64,000 nt of DNA from Ferruginibacter sp. (GTDB lineage: Bacteria; Bacteroidota; Bacteroidia; Chitinophagales; Chitinophagaceae), in NCBI GenBank assembly GCA_017983695.1, contig JAGOAX010000003.1:391947-455946 (forward strand). The letters are read 5' to 3'. Of this stretch, positions 8,779 to 17,306 are shown one piece after another. A model generated the notes under the pieces. It had not been told where the DNA came from and did not search any database. It was given only the letters and a program-made list of their open reading frames with translations. Positions within the stretch are counted from its first letter, which is position 1. The number at the start of each line of letters is the position of its first letter. Position numbers and translations under genes: made by a program.

Positions 8779-10665
8779 TTATATTTTTTCTTCCACAAGA
8801 TCTAATTCAACCTGCAGATTATCTATGATAAATTCCTGGCGTGACGGTGTGTTTTTTCCCATGTAATATTCCAGCAATTGCTGAATATGTGTTTCGGGCA
8901 ACAGCATTACGGGCTGCAATTTCATATCGTTGCCAATAAATTTTGCAAACTCGTCCGGGCTTATTTCTCCCAAACCTTTAAACCTTGTTATCTCCGGTTT
9001 GCTGCCTAGTTTTTTTATGGCTTGCTGCTTTTCTGTTTCATCGTAACAGTAAATGGTTTCCTGTTTATTCCGCACCCTGAACAATGGCGTTTCTAAAATG
9101 TACACGTGCCCATTCTTAACCAGGTCGGGGAAGAACTGCAAAAAGAAAGTCATCAGCAATAAACGGATATGTAACCCATCCACATCAGCATCTGTTGCAA
9201 AAACAATATTGTTGTAGCGAAGATTTTCGTAACCATCTTCTATATTTAATGCATGTTGCAATAAATTAAATTCTTCGTTTTCGTACACCACTTTTTTTGT
9301 TAATCCAAAACAGTTTAAAGGCTTACCCCTTAAACTAAATACAGCCTGGGTATTTACGCTTCTTGCTTTGGTAATACTTCCGCTGGCACTATCGCCTTCA
9401 GTGATAAAGATGGTACTCTCTTTTTGTTTTTCTAAAATACTATCCTTGTCTTTGCCTGAAGGTTCATCATTATAATGAAACTTACAATCTCTTAATTTCT
9501 TATTATGCAGATTGGCTTTTTTTGCCCTTTCATTAGCCAGTTTACGAATGCCGGATAGTTCTTTCCGCTCCCTCTCGTTTTGTTCAATACGTTTTTTTAA
9601 AGCTTCGGCTGTAGCAGGATTACGGTGCAGGTAATTATCGAGTTCTTTACTTAAAAAATCACCCACAAAATTCCGCATGCTCTGACCTCCCTCACTTACA
9701 TTTAAAGAACCAAGTTTTGTTTTTGTCTGGCTTTCAAACACGGGTTCCTGCACCCGTACGCTTATTGCAGTACAAATGCTGCCCCGTATATCGGCAGCAT
9801 CATAATCCTTCTTAAAAAAATCACGTATGGTTTTAATGTATCCTTCTCTAAAGGCAGCTAAATGTGTACCGCCCTGTGTAGTAAATTGACCATTTACAAA
9901 ACTGTAATATTCCTCTCCATAAGTTCCTTCGTGAGTAATGGCTACTTCAATATCGTCGCCTTTTAAATGTATGATGGGATAGCGTATCTCATCGGCATTG
10001 GTTTTACGTTGCAACAAATCCAGTAAACCGTTTTTACTTACAAACCGTTTACCATTCAGGTTCATTACCAGCCCTGCATTCAGGTAACAGTAATTCCAAA
10101 ACTGATTATCTAAATATTCATGTACAAAATGAAAATTTTTAAATACTGTTTCATCAGGAATAAAGGTTACAAAAGTTCCATTGTCCTCTTTTGTAGCTAT
10201 TTCTTTATGCTCTTTAATTAAAACCCCTTTTTCAAACTCGGCGGTTTTTTCTTTCCCGTCACGATAGGCCGTAACTTTAAAATACTGGCTTAACGCATTT
10301 ACAGCTTTGGTACCAACCCCGTTAAGCCCAACACTTTTTTGAAAAGCCTTACTATCGTACTTGGCGCCGGTATTAATTTTACTCACCACATCCACCACTT
10401 TACCCAACGGGATACCCCGGCCGTAATCCCTTACGGTAATTATTTTGCCATCAATATTCACATCCACATGCTTTCCATAACCCATGGTATGCTCATCAAT
10501 ACAGTTATCAATCACTTCTTTAAGCAATACATAAATACCGTCGTCGGGGCTGCTGCCATCGCCAAGCTTACCAATATACATGCCTGGACGCAGGCGGATA
10601 TGCTCCTTCCAGTCTAAACTTTTAATGGAATCTTCCGTATAATCAAACAATTCTTTTTCTGCCAT
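8779..10665 (-). CDS. parE: DNA topoisomerase IV subunit B (type IIA topoisomerase ATPase subunit)
   Basis: This is the ATPase subunit partnering ParC. The GHKL ATPase fold is shown by [18 protein letters not shown] (catalytic Glu near residue 50, Mg-binding Asn near 54) and DYGRGIPLG (80-88). The transducer carries QTKTKLG. The TOPRIM domain has TEGDSASG (about 422-429) and [10 protein letters not shown] (492-501), which bind metal for DNA cleavage. ATG at 10665 ([12 protein letters not shown]) is preferred because homologues begin here. The open frame extends 39 codons upstream, but that stretch does not look conserved. The product is 628 aa, short for GyrB and typical of Bacteroidota ParE. 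It is the first gene of a parE-methyltransferase-DUF1835-parC run and is divergent from the SDR gene at 10795. Confidence 0.93.
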   Translation of the reverse strand: MAEKELFDYTEDSIKSLDWKEHIRLRPGMYIGKLGDGSSPDDGIYVLLKEVIDNCIDEHTMGYGKHVDVNIDGKIITVRDYGRGIPLGKVVDVVSKINTGAKYDSKAFQKSVGLNGVGTKAVNALSQYFKVTAYRDGKEKTAEFEKGVLIKEHKEIATKEDNGTFVTFIPDETVFKNFHFVHEYLDNQFWNYCYLNAGLVMNLNGKRFVSKNGLLDLLQRKTNADEIRYPIIHLKGDDIEVAITHEGTYGEEYYSFVNGQFTTQGGTHLAAFREGYIKTIRDFFKKDYDAADIRGSICTAISVRVQEPVFESQTKTKLGSLNVSEGGQSMRNFVGDFLSKELDNYLHRNPATAEALKKRIEQNERERKELSGIRKLANERAKKANLHNKKLRDCKFHYNDEPSGKDKDSILEKQKESTIFITEGDSASGSITKARSVNTQAVFSLRGKPLNCFGLTKKVVYENEEFNLLQHALNIEDGYENLRYNNIVFATDADVDGLHIRLLLMTFFLQFFPDLVKNGHVYILETPLFRVRNKQETIYCYDETEKQQAIKKLGSKPEITRFKGLGEISPDEFAKFIGNDMKLQPVMLLPETHIQQLLEYYMGKNTPSRQEFIIDNLQVELDLVEEKI

Positions 10666-10794
10666 TTCTTTATCTTTTTCAGCGCTGCGAATATAGCGGA
10701 ATGAAGCGATTTTGAGGGATATAGAATTATCCACATCAAATAAAGAAATGTGAGAAAAAATAAAATTATTTAGCTTTAGCAAAAATCATTAAAA

Positions 10795-11580
10795 ATGAAT
10801 CTTGATCTTTCAGGAAAAACAGCGCTTGTTTGTGGTAGTACACAGGGGCTGGGATATGCCAGTGCTGTAGAACTGGCGTTATTGGGTTGCAATATTGTAC
10901 TAATGGCAAGGAATGAGGAAAAGCTGAAAACAGCAATGGCATCATTACCCAAAAATAGCCAGCAATACCACAGTTACCTGGTAGCTGATTTTAATGATGC
11001 CGCCGGGGTTAAAACTGTGATTAACGATTTTATACAACATAATACCATACAAATTTTGGTTAATAATACCGGCGGGCCGGCTGGTGGCGAAGCATTGACT
11101 GCTACAACCGAAGACTTTTTACAGACATTTAATAATCACCTCATCAACAACCATAATTTAATGCAGGCTGTTGTACCAGGCATGAAAGCTGCAGGTTTTG
11201 GAAGGATTATCAATATCATTTCTACGTCGGTAAAAATTCCCCTTGCCGGGCTTGGTGTAAGCAATACCATTCGTGGGGCTGTGGCCAGCTGGGCAAAAAC
11301 CCTGGCAACAGAATTAGGGCCTTTTGGCATTACAGTAAACAATGTATTGCCGGGCTTTACCAAAACCAGCCGGGCAGATTATGTAATTAATAAAAAAGCC
11401 AAGGACACCGGCAAAACTGAAGAACAGGTTTTAGCAGCATTGGTAACAGAAATACCTGTAGGAAGAATTGGGCAACCGGAAGAATTTGGTGCAGCAGTTG
11501 CCTTTTTAAGTTCGCCGGCAGCGGCTTATATAAATGGCATTAACCTACCCGTTGATGGTGGTCGGCTGGGCTGTTTATAA
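10795..11580 (+). CDS. SDR-family protein lacking the catalytic Tyr-Lys pair
   Basis: This is a Rossmann-fold short-chain dehydrogenase/reductase of 261 aa. The cofactor loop is CGSTQGLG (13-20) instead of TGxxxGxG. The NNAG motif appears as NNTG (90-93), and a Ser lies at 143-145. The expected YxxxK reads SNTIR at 156-160, so both the Tyr and the Lys are replaced. The C-terminal VNNVLPGFTKT and PVDGG ends are typical of the 3-oxoacyl-ACP reductase-like group. A known SDR subgroup (BKR_like_SDR_like) shares this loss. Enzymatic activity is therefore uncertain. The gene is divergent from parE with a gap of about 130 bp and ends a single-gene unit. Confidence 0.85.
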   Translation: MNLDLSGKTALVCGSTQGLGYASAVELALLGCNIVLMARNEEKLKTAMASLPKNSQQYHSYLVADFNDAAGVKTVINDFIQHNTIQILVNNTGGPAGGEALTATTEDFLQTFNNHLINNHNLMQAVVPGMKAAGFGRIINIISTSVKIPLAGLGVSNTIRGAVASWAKTLATELGPFGITVNNVLPGFTKTSRADYVINKKAKDTGKTEEQVLAALVTEIPVGRIGQPEEFGAAVAFLSSPAAAYINGINLPVDGGRLGCL

Positions 11581-11713
11581 TTTTTATTTATAAATGCAAC
11601 CGGTTAATAAATTATTAAGTCTGATGAACCGGGAGAAATGTTGATATTAAATTAATTATTTAATCTTAACTTTCTCTACCTTGAATAATTATTAAATCAA
11701 AAAATCATTAAAA

Positions 11714-12223
11714 ATGAAATTGACTAAAGTATTGATGGCGGTTGCTGTTTTAGCTACCCTCGTTTTTGTAAGCTGCAAACCTAAAGATGCAGACATTTTA
11801 AAATCTGTTAATGAAAAAATTGCAGGTATGACGGAAATGAAAGGCATGACTGCAACAGTTACAGATGGTGTTGTTACACTTAGCGGAGAATGTAAAGATG
11901 AAAAATGCAAAGCTGATTGCCAGAAAGCTATTGAAGACGCAAAAATTAAAGGTGTAAAATCAGTTGTAAGCAATTGTACTATTGCTCCTCCTCCACCGCC
12001 ACCACCTGCATCTACAGAAGTGTCAGTAACCGACCCTAAATTACAGGATGCAGTAAAAGCAATCATTAAAGACATACCGGGTATTACAATTGGTGGATTT
12101 TCTGATAAAGGTGTAATTCTTAATGGTGACCTTTCTAAAGCCAATAATATGAAATTAAGGCAGGCATTAGCTGCTGCTAAAATCTTAATTGATGCTGCTG
12201 CATCTAAATTAACAGTAAAATAA
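11714..12223 (+). CDS. BON-domain lipoprotein
   Basis: Residues 1-20 form a signal peptide with a lipobox ending at Cys21 (VFVSC), so the protein is probably lipidated in the periplasm or outer membrane. Two BON-like repeats are visible, about 25-90 (TVTDGVVTLSGEC) and 110-168 (GVILNGDL), joined by a run of seven prolines. BON domains are thought to bind membranes or peptidoglycan. The product is 169 aa. The gene immediately downstream (12257) also starts with a BON-like region and ends in SH3, so the two probably act together in the cell envelope. A weak -7-like TACCTTGA lies at 11677-11684. Confidence 0.85.
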   Translation: MKLTKVLMAVAVLATLVFVSCKPKDADILKSVNEKIAGMTEMKGMTATVTDGVVTLSGECKDEKCKADCQKAIEDAKIKGVKSVVSNCTIAPPPPPPPASTEVSVTDPKLQDAVKAIIKDIPGITIGGFSDKGVILNGDLSKANNMKLRQALAAAKILIDAAASKLTVK

Positions 12224-12256
12224 TTTTATTTAAAATCACTTTAAAACAATTTAAAA

Positions 12257-12673
12257 ATGGCATTACAAGATAAATATGCTGAGTTATTACAAACAGCAAC
12301 GAGTTTAGGCGTTGCTAACTTAGCAGTAGCAGAAAAAGACGGCGTATTACATGTAAGCGGTACTACAAATACTACTGCTGATTATGATGCACTTTGGGCA
12401 TTGTATGATAAAATTGACCCGAATATGGCAAGTGGCGATTTAATGATGAATATTGACATTAAAGCTGATGCAGGCGCTCAGTTAAAAGTAACTACCGACT
12501 CTACCAACCTTAACATTAGAAGTACGCCAAGTACTGATGGTGACATTATTGGTAAGGCCGCACATGACGAAGTGGTTACCCTGGTTGAAAAAACTGACGA
12601 CAGCTGGTGGAAAATAAAAACAGTTGATGGCGAAGAAGGTTATGCTTATGCACAATATCTTTCTCCTTTGTAA
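12257..12673 (+). CDS. BON-like / bacterial SH3 domain protein
   Basis: The protein has 138 aa and no signal peptide. Residues about 1-70 resemble a BON domain (LAVAEKDGVLHVSGT). Residues 76-136 form a bacterial SH3 domain (LNIRSTPSTDGDIIG, then WWKI and GYAYAQYL). This resembles the E. coli BON-LysM protein in which an SH3 domain replaces LysM. It starts 33 bp after the BON lipoprotein and shares its terminator at 12693. The likely role is in envelope or osmotic stress, by analogy only. Confidence 0.75.
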   Translation: MALQDKYAELLQTATSLGVANLAVAEKDGVLHVSGTTNTTADYDALWALYDKIDPNMASGDLMMNIDIKADAGAQLKVTTDSTNLNIRSTPSTDGDIIGKAAHDEVVTLVEKTDDSWWKIKTVDGEEGYAYAQYLSPL

Positions 12674-12692
12674 AAATTAAGTATCAATTAAT

Positions 12693-12725
12693 AAAAACCA
12701 TCCCGATGCATCGGGATGGTTTTTT
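12693..12725 (+). terminator. Rho-independent terminator after the BON/SH3 pair
   Basis: A perfect 32-bp palindrome (arms AAAAACCATCCCGATG and its complement, effective loop TGCA) is followed by a T-run. It lies 20 bp after the stop of the SH3 gene. Confidence 0.9.
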
Positions 12726-12730
12726 GTTTA

Positions 12731-12738
12731 TAGCTTTG
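12731..12738 (+). promoter_or_regulatory. Predicted -7 box (TAGCTTTG) for the rhodanese-thioredoxin gene
   Basis: It matches the Bacteroidota TAnnTTTG -7 consensus exactly and ends 13 bp before the ATG. It lies just after the preceding terminator. No convincing -33 TTTG was found. Confidence 0.45.
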
Positions 12739-12751
12739 TAAAAAATATCGA

Positions 12752-13447
12752 ATGAAAACAATATTGCTGCTTTGTTTATCAGCCGCCACGGTTTTTCTAT
12801 CTTGTACCGCACAAACAAAAAACAATTTAACCGCCGATGAGTTTGATAAAGCCATTAGTAAAGATTCTGTTCAGGTTTTAGATGTAAGAACACCGGGAGA
12901 ATATACATCGGGGCATATTAAAAATACATTACTGGCCAACTGGAATGATAAGGCTGAATTTGATCGCCGCATTTCTTTTATAGATAAGAGCAAACCGGTT
13001 TATGTATATTGCCTTGCCGGTGGCAGAAGTGCTGCAGCTGCAGAAAAAATGAGGAGCATTGGCTTTGAAAAAGTTTATGAACTGCAAGGCGGTATTAATG
13101 CCTGGAAAGCTGCTGATAAAGGTTTAGAAGGAGTTGGTACTGCAAAAATCCCAATGTCTTTAGAGGTATTTAATACTTCAATTTCAAGAGGAACCATATT
13201 GGTAGATTTTGGTGCTGAATGGTGCCCTCCTTGTAAAAAGATGGAACCGGTATTACAAAAATTGCAGGCTGATTATGCTGGAAAATTCTCTTTACTAAAA
13301 GTAGATGGTGGCAATGATGAAGCAATATTAAAAGAATATAAAGTAACCGCACTGCCTGTTTTTATAGTTTTTAAAGACGGCAAACAGGTTTGGCGCAAAG
13401 ATGGTATTGCAGATGAAAAAGAAATAGCAGCACAATTGCAACATTAA
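12752..13447 (+). CDS. Exported rhodanese-thioredoxin fusion protein
   Basis: Residues 1-18 look like a lipoprotein signal (TVFLSC), placing the protein in the periplasm or at the outer membrane. Residues about 25-125 form a rhodanese domain with active Cys87 in YCLAGGRS. Residues 135-231 form a thioredoxin domain with the WCPPC redox site (Cys158/Cys161) and a cis-Pro region (TALPVF). The combination suggests sulfur-transfer and disulfide reduction in the envelope, for example recycling of a persulfide on Cys87. The gene has its own promoter and ends with a 4-bp overlap with the convergent arginase-family gene. Confidence 0.88.
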   Translation: MKTILLLCLSAATVFLSCTAQTKNNLTADEFDKAISKDSVQVLDVRTPGEYTSGHIKNTLLANWNDKAEFDRRISFIDKSKPVYVYCLAGGRSAAAAEKMRSIGFEKVYELQGGINAWKAADKGLEGVGTAKIPMSLEVFNTSISRGTILVDFGAEWCPPCKKMEPVLQKLQADYAGKFSLLKVDGGNDEAILKEYKVTALPVFIVFKDGKQVWRKDGIADEKEIAAQLQH

Positions 13448-14496
13448 TCCTGTGCATGCGCTTTTACAAAATCGCTAACCAGGTAAGTGATCAGTTTTGC
13501 CGTGGTTTCATCTTTTCTTCCATCCGATAAATGTGTAGCACCTTCGCAAATATGCAGGTAGGCAACTTTAGCATCGGTAGCTGCAAAATTAATATACTGC
13601 CTTGCCTGCAAAGCACTGATACCGCTTGGTGTAACGGCACTGCTCAGGGTGTTTTCAATACAATCCATATCAAGTTCCACCCCGGTAAAACTACCTTCGG
13701 TAAACCCGGTTGCATGTGCTATTGCCTGTATAAAATTTTTTCTTTCATGCACAAATATTTCTTCAAAACTGATATAATCAATAAACGGATTGTTGTGCAT
13801 GTCCATCAAAATACCCTGCGAAATATTATTCTCATGCACACCAATAATACAGTACTTGCCTAAATAGCCATCTTCTTCTGCATAACGAAAAGCATTGCCG
13901 CTATGCCTGCCTTCTGTAACGCCGTAATCGGGATGGGCATCAAGATTTACACAATTAATTTGCGCCAATGGAATAGCACCAGATTTGGCCAGTCCTTTTG
14001 CAACACCTTTTATTATGGGGTAAGCGTTGTTATGGCCACCACCAATAACAATGGGAATTTTATTACAGGCTGCAATAACCTTAAGCATGTTTTCCACCTC
14101 TTCGTCAATTATATTTACCGCATGCCGATAGGCATCAATCAATTCATCAGGATTGTAAGCATAACTGTCAATTAAAAATTTCAGGTCGCCAAAATCAAAA
14201 TGGCCAAGCAATAAAATATTTTCTCCCGTTAAAAAATCATTTGATTTTACATTTAAAAAAGATGACAGAAATGGAAGCCAGGTACTTGCGGTACCACCAA
14301 CCCCATAATTAGCCAATACACCTATATCTTCCGGAATACCTATTACCACATACTTTGCCGAAGAATGTACCAAGTCTTCAGGCCATTCGCCATCAAACTT
14401 TAAATATTGAAGCCGTTCTCCTATTTTGGTTTCAAAGCGGCGTACTTTAGTTAGTGATAATATATCTTCCTTGCTGTAAAATTTAAAGTGCTTCAT
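13444..14496 (-). CDS. Arginase/formimidoylglutamase-family hydrolase
   Basis: Binuclear Mn sites of the ureohydrolase family are complete: GGGHNN (His155), NLDAHPDYG (Asp186, His188, Asp190) and ELDMDCI (Asp276, Asp278). The length of 350 aa and the extended N-terminus match the formimidoylglutamase-like group common in Bacteroidota. The reaction is hydrolysis of a guanidino or formimidoyl group. There is no hut gene nearby, so histidine degradation is not supported by context. It is a single-gene unit that overlaps the thioredoxin gene tail to tail by 4 bp. Confidence 0.82.
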   Translation of the reverse strand: MKHFKFYSKEDILSLTKVRRFETKIGERLQYLKFDGEWPEDLVHSSAKYVVIGIPEDIGVLANYGVGGTASTWLPFLSSFLNVKSNDFLTGENILLLGHFDFGDLKFLIDSYAYNPDELIDAYRHAVNIIDEEVENMLKVIAACNKIPIVIGGGHNNAYPIIKGVAKGLAKSGAIPLAQINCVNLDAHPDYGVTEGRHSGNAFRYAEEDGYLGKYCIIGVHENNISQGILMDMHNNPFIDYISFEEIFVHERKNFIQAIAHATGFTEGSFTGVELDMDCIENTLSSAVTPSGISALQARQYINFAATDAKVAYLHICEGATHLSDGRKDETTAKLITYLVSDFVKAHAQD

Positions 14497-14552
14497 AAAG
14501 GAAAGTTAGGCAAAATTGTATTATTTCTGTTCTGCCTGCGGTAAAAGGGAAA

Positions 14553-14560
14553 TAATTTTG
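14553..14560 (+). promoter_or_regulatory. Predicted -7 box (TAATTTTG) for the alpha/beta hydrolase
   Basis: It matches TAnnTTTG. TCTG 18 bp upstream is a weak -33. It predicts a leader of about 74 nt if the ATG at 14641 is used. Confidence 0.4.
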
Positions 14561-14640
14561 CCTTATGGAATGTGGCACCCAGGTTTTTGGGTCTTTTCAG
14601 CAGCAAGACAAATAAAAAACTTAGCTTCATAAAAAAAACT

Positions 14641-15642
14641 ATGCGCTGGTTAAAAGTATTATTATATTTTATTGGTGTATTAATTATTGTTTATTTGTTT
14701 GGCCCAAGGCCAGATGAACCAAAGTACAGTAAAACAATGCCTGTAGTGCCTGCCATAACCGGGTTGGATAAATATGTTGCTGCACTTGAAGCAGCCCATA
14801 AACTAAGGCCAAATAATGAAGCAAGAATTGTTTGGGCAAACGACAGCGCAAAACAACAAACAGATTATGCCATTGTATATGTACATGGCTTTTCTGCTTC
14901 GCAGGAAGAAGGTAACCCGGTACACCGCAATATTGCCAGGCAATTTGGTTGTAATTTATATTTATCAAGACTGGCAGAACATGGTATTGATACCACAGAG
15001 CAATTACAAAATCTTACAGCAGATAATTATTGGGAAACTGCTAAAGAAGCTTTGGCAATTGGCAAACAACTCGGTAAAAAAATAATTTTAATGGGCACCA
15101 GTACCGGCGGCACCCAGGCTTTACAATTAGCAGCAACTTACCCTGATGATGTGGCTGCATTAATTTTATACTCACCCAATATTGCAATAAATGATAACAA
15201 TGCCTGGCTGTTAAACAACCATTGGGGTTTGCAGATTGCACGACTGGTTAAAGGCGGCAAATATCATAACCCGACAGACGAACGACCAATTTATAAGCAA
15301 TACTGGAATAAGCCTTACCGCTTAGAAGCGCTTGTTACACTTGAAGAAATGCTGGAAACAACAATGAATAAGGAAACATTTAATAAAGTAAAACAACCTG
15401 TGTTGCTGTTATATTATTATAAAGATGAGCAGCACCAGGATAACGTAGTAAAAGTAAGCGCCATGAAAGAAATGTTTTCGCAATTGGCTACTGATACAGT
15501 TTATAAACGGTCAATTGCTTTGCCCAATACCGGTGATCATGTAATTGCATCGCCTATAAAATCGAAAGATGTAAAGAGCGTGGAAAAAGAAACTAAACAT
15601 TTTTTTGAAGAGGTGCTGAAAATGAAATCGGTTATGCAATAA
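14641..15642 (+). CDS. Membrane-anchored alpha/beta hydrolase
   Basis: One N-terminal membrane segment (residues about 3-19, LKVLLYFIGVLIIVYLF) is followed by an alpha/beta-hydrolase domain. The oxyanion HG (YVHGFSAS), the nucleophile elbow GTSTGG and the late His in NTGDHVIAS are visible. The acid is probably Asp in YYYKDEQ. The start is set at ATG 14641 (MRWLKV). The frame extends to GTG 14572, but this would put 23 extra residues in front of the anchor. The product is 333 aa. The substrate is unknown, and the mature domain should face the periplasm. Confidence 0.8.
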   Translation: MRWLKVLLYFIGVLIIVYLFGPRPDEPKYSKTMPVVPAITGLDKYVAALEAAHKLRPNNEARIVWANDSAKQQTDYAIVYVHGFSASQEEGNPVHRNIARQFGCNLYLSRLAEHGIDTTEQLQNLTADNYWETAKEALAIGKQLGKKIILMGTSTGGTQALQLAATYPDDVAALILYSPNIAINDNNAWLLNNHWGLQIARLVKGGKYHNPTDERPIYKQYWNKPYRLEALVTLEEMLETTMNKETFNKVKQPVLLLYYYKDEQHQDNVVKVSAMKEMFSQLATDTVYKRSIALPNTGDHVIASPIKSKDVKSVEKETKHFFEEVLKMKSVMQ

Positions 15643-15691
15643 ATTATATAATTGCAGCTATTAATTACCATTATTTTTCTGATACTATTGA

Positions 15692-16489
15692 ATGATAAAA
15701 ATTATAAAGAATATTCTACAGCAGCTGGGAGTATTTAATGTGTTAAAGTATTCGAAACTTGCCAGCCTTTACCATTATTTTTTTAAACCACAAAAACGAA
15801 AAGCATTTTTAAAGGAATTTGAATTCTACCGATCTTTTCTACCCCAGTGTAAACTCATTTTTGATATTGGCGCCAACGATGGGCATAAAACAATAGTGTT
15901 TAAAAAGTTAGCTAAAATAGTTGTAGCATGCGATCCTGACCCACATAACCTGTCTATTTTAAAAGCCCGTTTTGGTGATAACAAAAATATTGTTATTGTG
16001 CCGTATGCGGTAACAGATTACATAGGCGAAAGCCAATTTTTTATACAGCAACCCGGCTCGGCATTAAACAGTATTAACCCACAATGGAAAACCATACTGG
16101 AAGAACAGAATAATAACCGCTGGAACGAACCCATACAATTTACTGATACAGTACTTAATGTAAAAACAATTACCCTCGCTGCATTAATTGCACAACATGG
16201 TGTTCCCGATTTTATAAAAATTGATGTGGAAGGAAACGAAAAATTTGTTTTAAAGGGGCTCTCCCACCCCGTGAATTATATTTCTTACGAAGTATTATTA
16301 CCCGAATTTTTAAATGATGCAGTTGACAGTATGGATTTGATACTGGCTAATAACAATAACACTGTTTTTAACTTTGCCGTAGAAGAAAAAATGCAGCTCC
16401 CTCAGTTTTTAAACCCAGTTGATTTTAAACAATTGCTTAGTACACTGACCATTCCGCATCTGGAAATTATTGCAAAGGCTCAGCAATAA
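15692..16489 (+). CDS. FkbM-family SAM methyltransferase
   Basis: A Rossmann methyltransferase of 265 aa with motif I as LIFDIGANDG, an acidic strand-2 end (VACDPDPHNL) and the family motif FIKIDVEGNE. FkbM enzymes O-methylate sugars or polyketides, and here the neighbours (flippase, GT9) point to glycan methylation. The last 23 bp overlap the convergent gene on the other strand. It opens the surface-glycan-like cluster. Confidence 0.85.
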   Translation: MIKIIKNILQQLGVFNVLKYSKLASLYHYFFKPQKRKAFLKEFEFYRSFLPQCKLIFDIGANDGHKTIVFKKLAKIVVACDPDPHNLSILKARFGDNKNIVIVPYAVTDYIGESQFFIQQPGSALNSINPQWKTILEEQNNNRWNEPIQFTDTVLNVKTITLAALIAQHGVPDFIKIDVEGNEKFVLKGLSHPVNYISYEVLLPEFLNDAVDSMDLILANNNNTVFNFAVEEKMQLPQFLNPVDFKQLLSTLTIPHLEIIAKAQQ

Positions 16490-17303
16490 ACCATTCCATA
16501 TAATTGTTTCTTTCGGTAAGTATAAATTCTTTTTTTTTGTACGATAACCCTTCAAGCTCGGCAAAGCGGTATTGCAGTATTCTTTCATGATCACTAAAAG
16601 CTTTTACCAGAGTAACGCTATGTGTACTGGTAAACATTTGTTGTAATTTTTCCAGTATTTCCGGTGCCTGCTGGTAATGCAACTCTATAATAAAACAGGC
16701 TTTTTCAAAATCTGAAATTAAGGTTTGAGTAATAACATTATCTTCACATCCTTCGCAATCAATTATAAACAATGTTTTGCCTGCATTTTTTATGCCGGCA
16801 ATTTCATTTTCGGCAAAGCAACCTTTTACAACAACCTGTTGCTGAACATTGTTTACAACTGCCAATGCCATGCATTTTTCCTGAGCCATTTTATTACAAT
16901 CAAAAGCAATAACATTTAGGCCGGGTAAACTACGGGCCATGCCAACAGCATAATACCCTTCATCGCAACCTACATTTACCAATTGAGTAAAGTTTTGGGT
17001 TAGCATGTTTTTTAGTACAGGCTCCAACTCCAACTCGTACGAACCAAGTAATTTGGCATAAACACTGCTGCCTGTTGGTTTGATATGATTAAATTTTAAA
17101 CCCTTAAACAATCCATTTTTTACTTCCTGCTTAAAAAAAATCTTTTCGCAAAGAGTAATATTTTCATCTTCTGTTTTTCGTTGGATATAATTTTCCCTGG
17201 AAAATGCCAAGCGCCTGGCCACATAAACAAAAGGCGCTGCAATTGCCCAGCAAATATCATTTACCAATAAAGCTTGCAGTAACCTTTTTTTATTATGTTT
17301 CAT
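16467..17303 (-). CDS. FkbM-like methyltransferase-fold protein
   Basis: A 278-aa protein with a degenerate SAM-binding motif (LVNVGCDEGYYAVG) and IDCEGCEDNV in place of the FkbM IDVEG motif. The N-terminal 90 residues have no recognised domain. It overlaps the 15692 FkbM gene tail to tail by 23 bp. Its start is 3 bp downstream of the flippase stop, so it is probably co-transcribed with the flippase. The likely role is methylation of a glycan or lipid-linked sugar. Confidence 0.7.
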   Translation of the reverse strand: MKHNKKRLLQALLVNDICWAIAAPFVYVARRLAFSRENYIQRKTEDENITLCEKIFFKQEVKNGLFKGLKFNHIKPTGSSVYAKLLGSYELELEPVLKNMLTQNFTQLVNVGCDEGYYAVGMARSLPGLNVIAFDCNKMAQEKCMALAVVNNVQQQVVVKGCFAENEIAGIKNAGKTLFIIDCEGCEDNVITQTLISDFEKACFIIELHYQQAPEILEKLQQMFTSTHSVTLVKAFSDHERILQYRFAELEGLSYKKKEFILTERNNYMEWFIAEPLQ

Positions 17304-17306
17304 TAT

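Noticed and set aside
12693..12725. A perfect 32-bp palindrome as a possible attachment or binding site
   Set aside because: T-run, position just after a stop codon and stem composition fit a rho-independent terminator.
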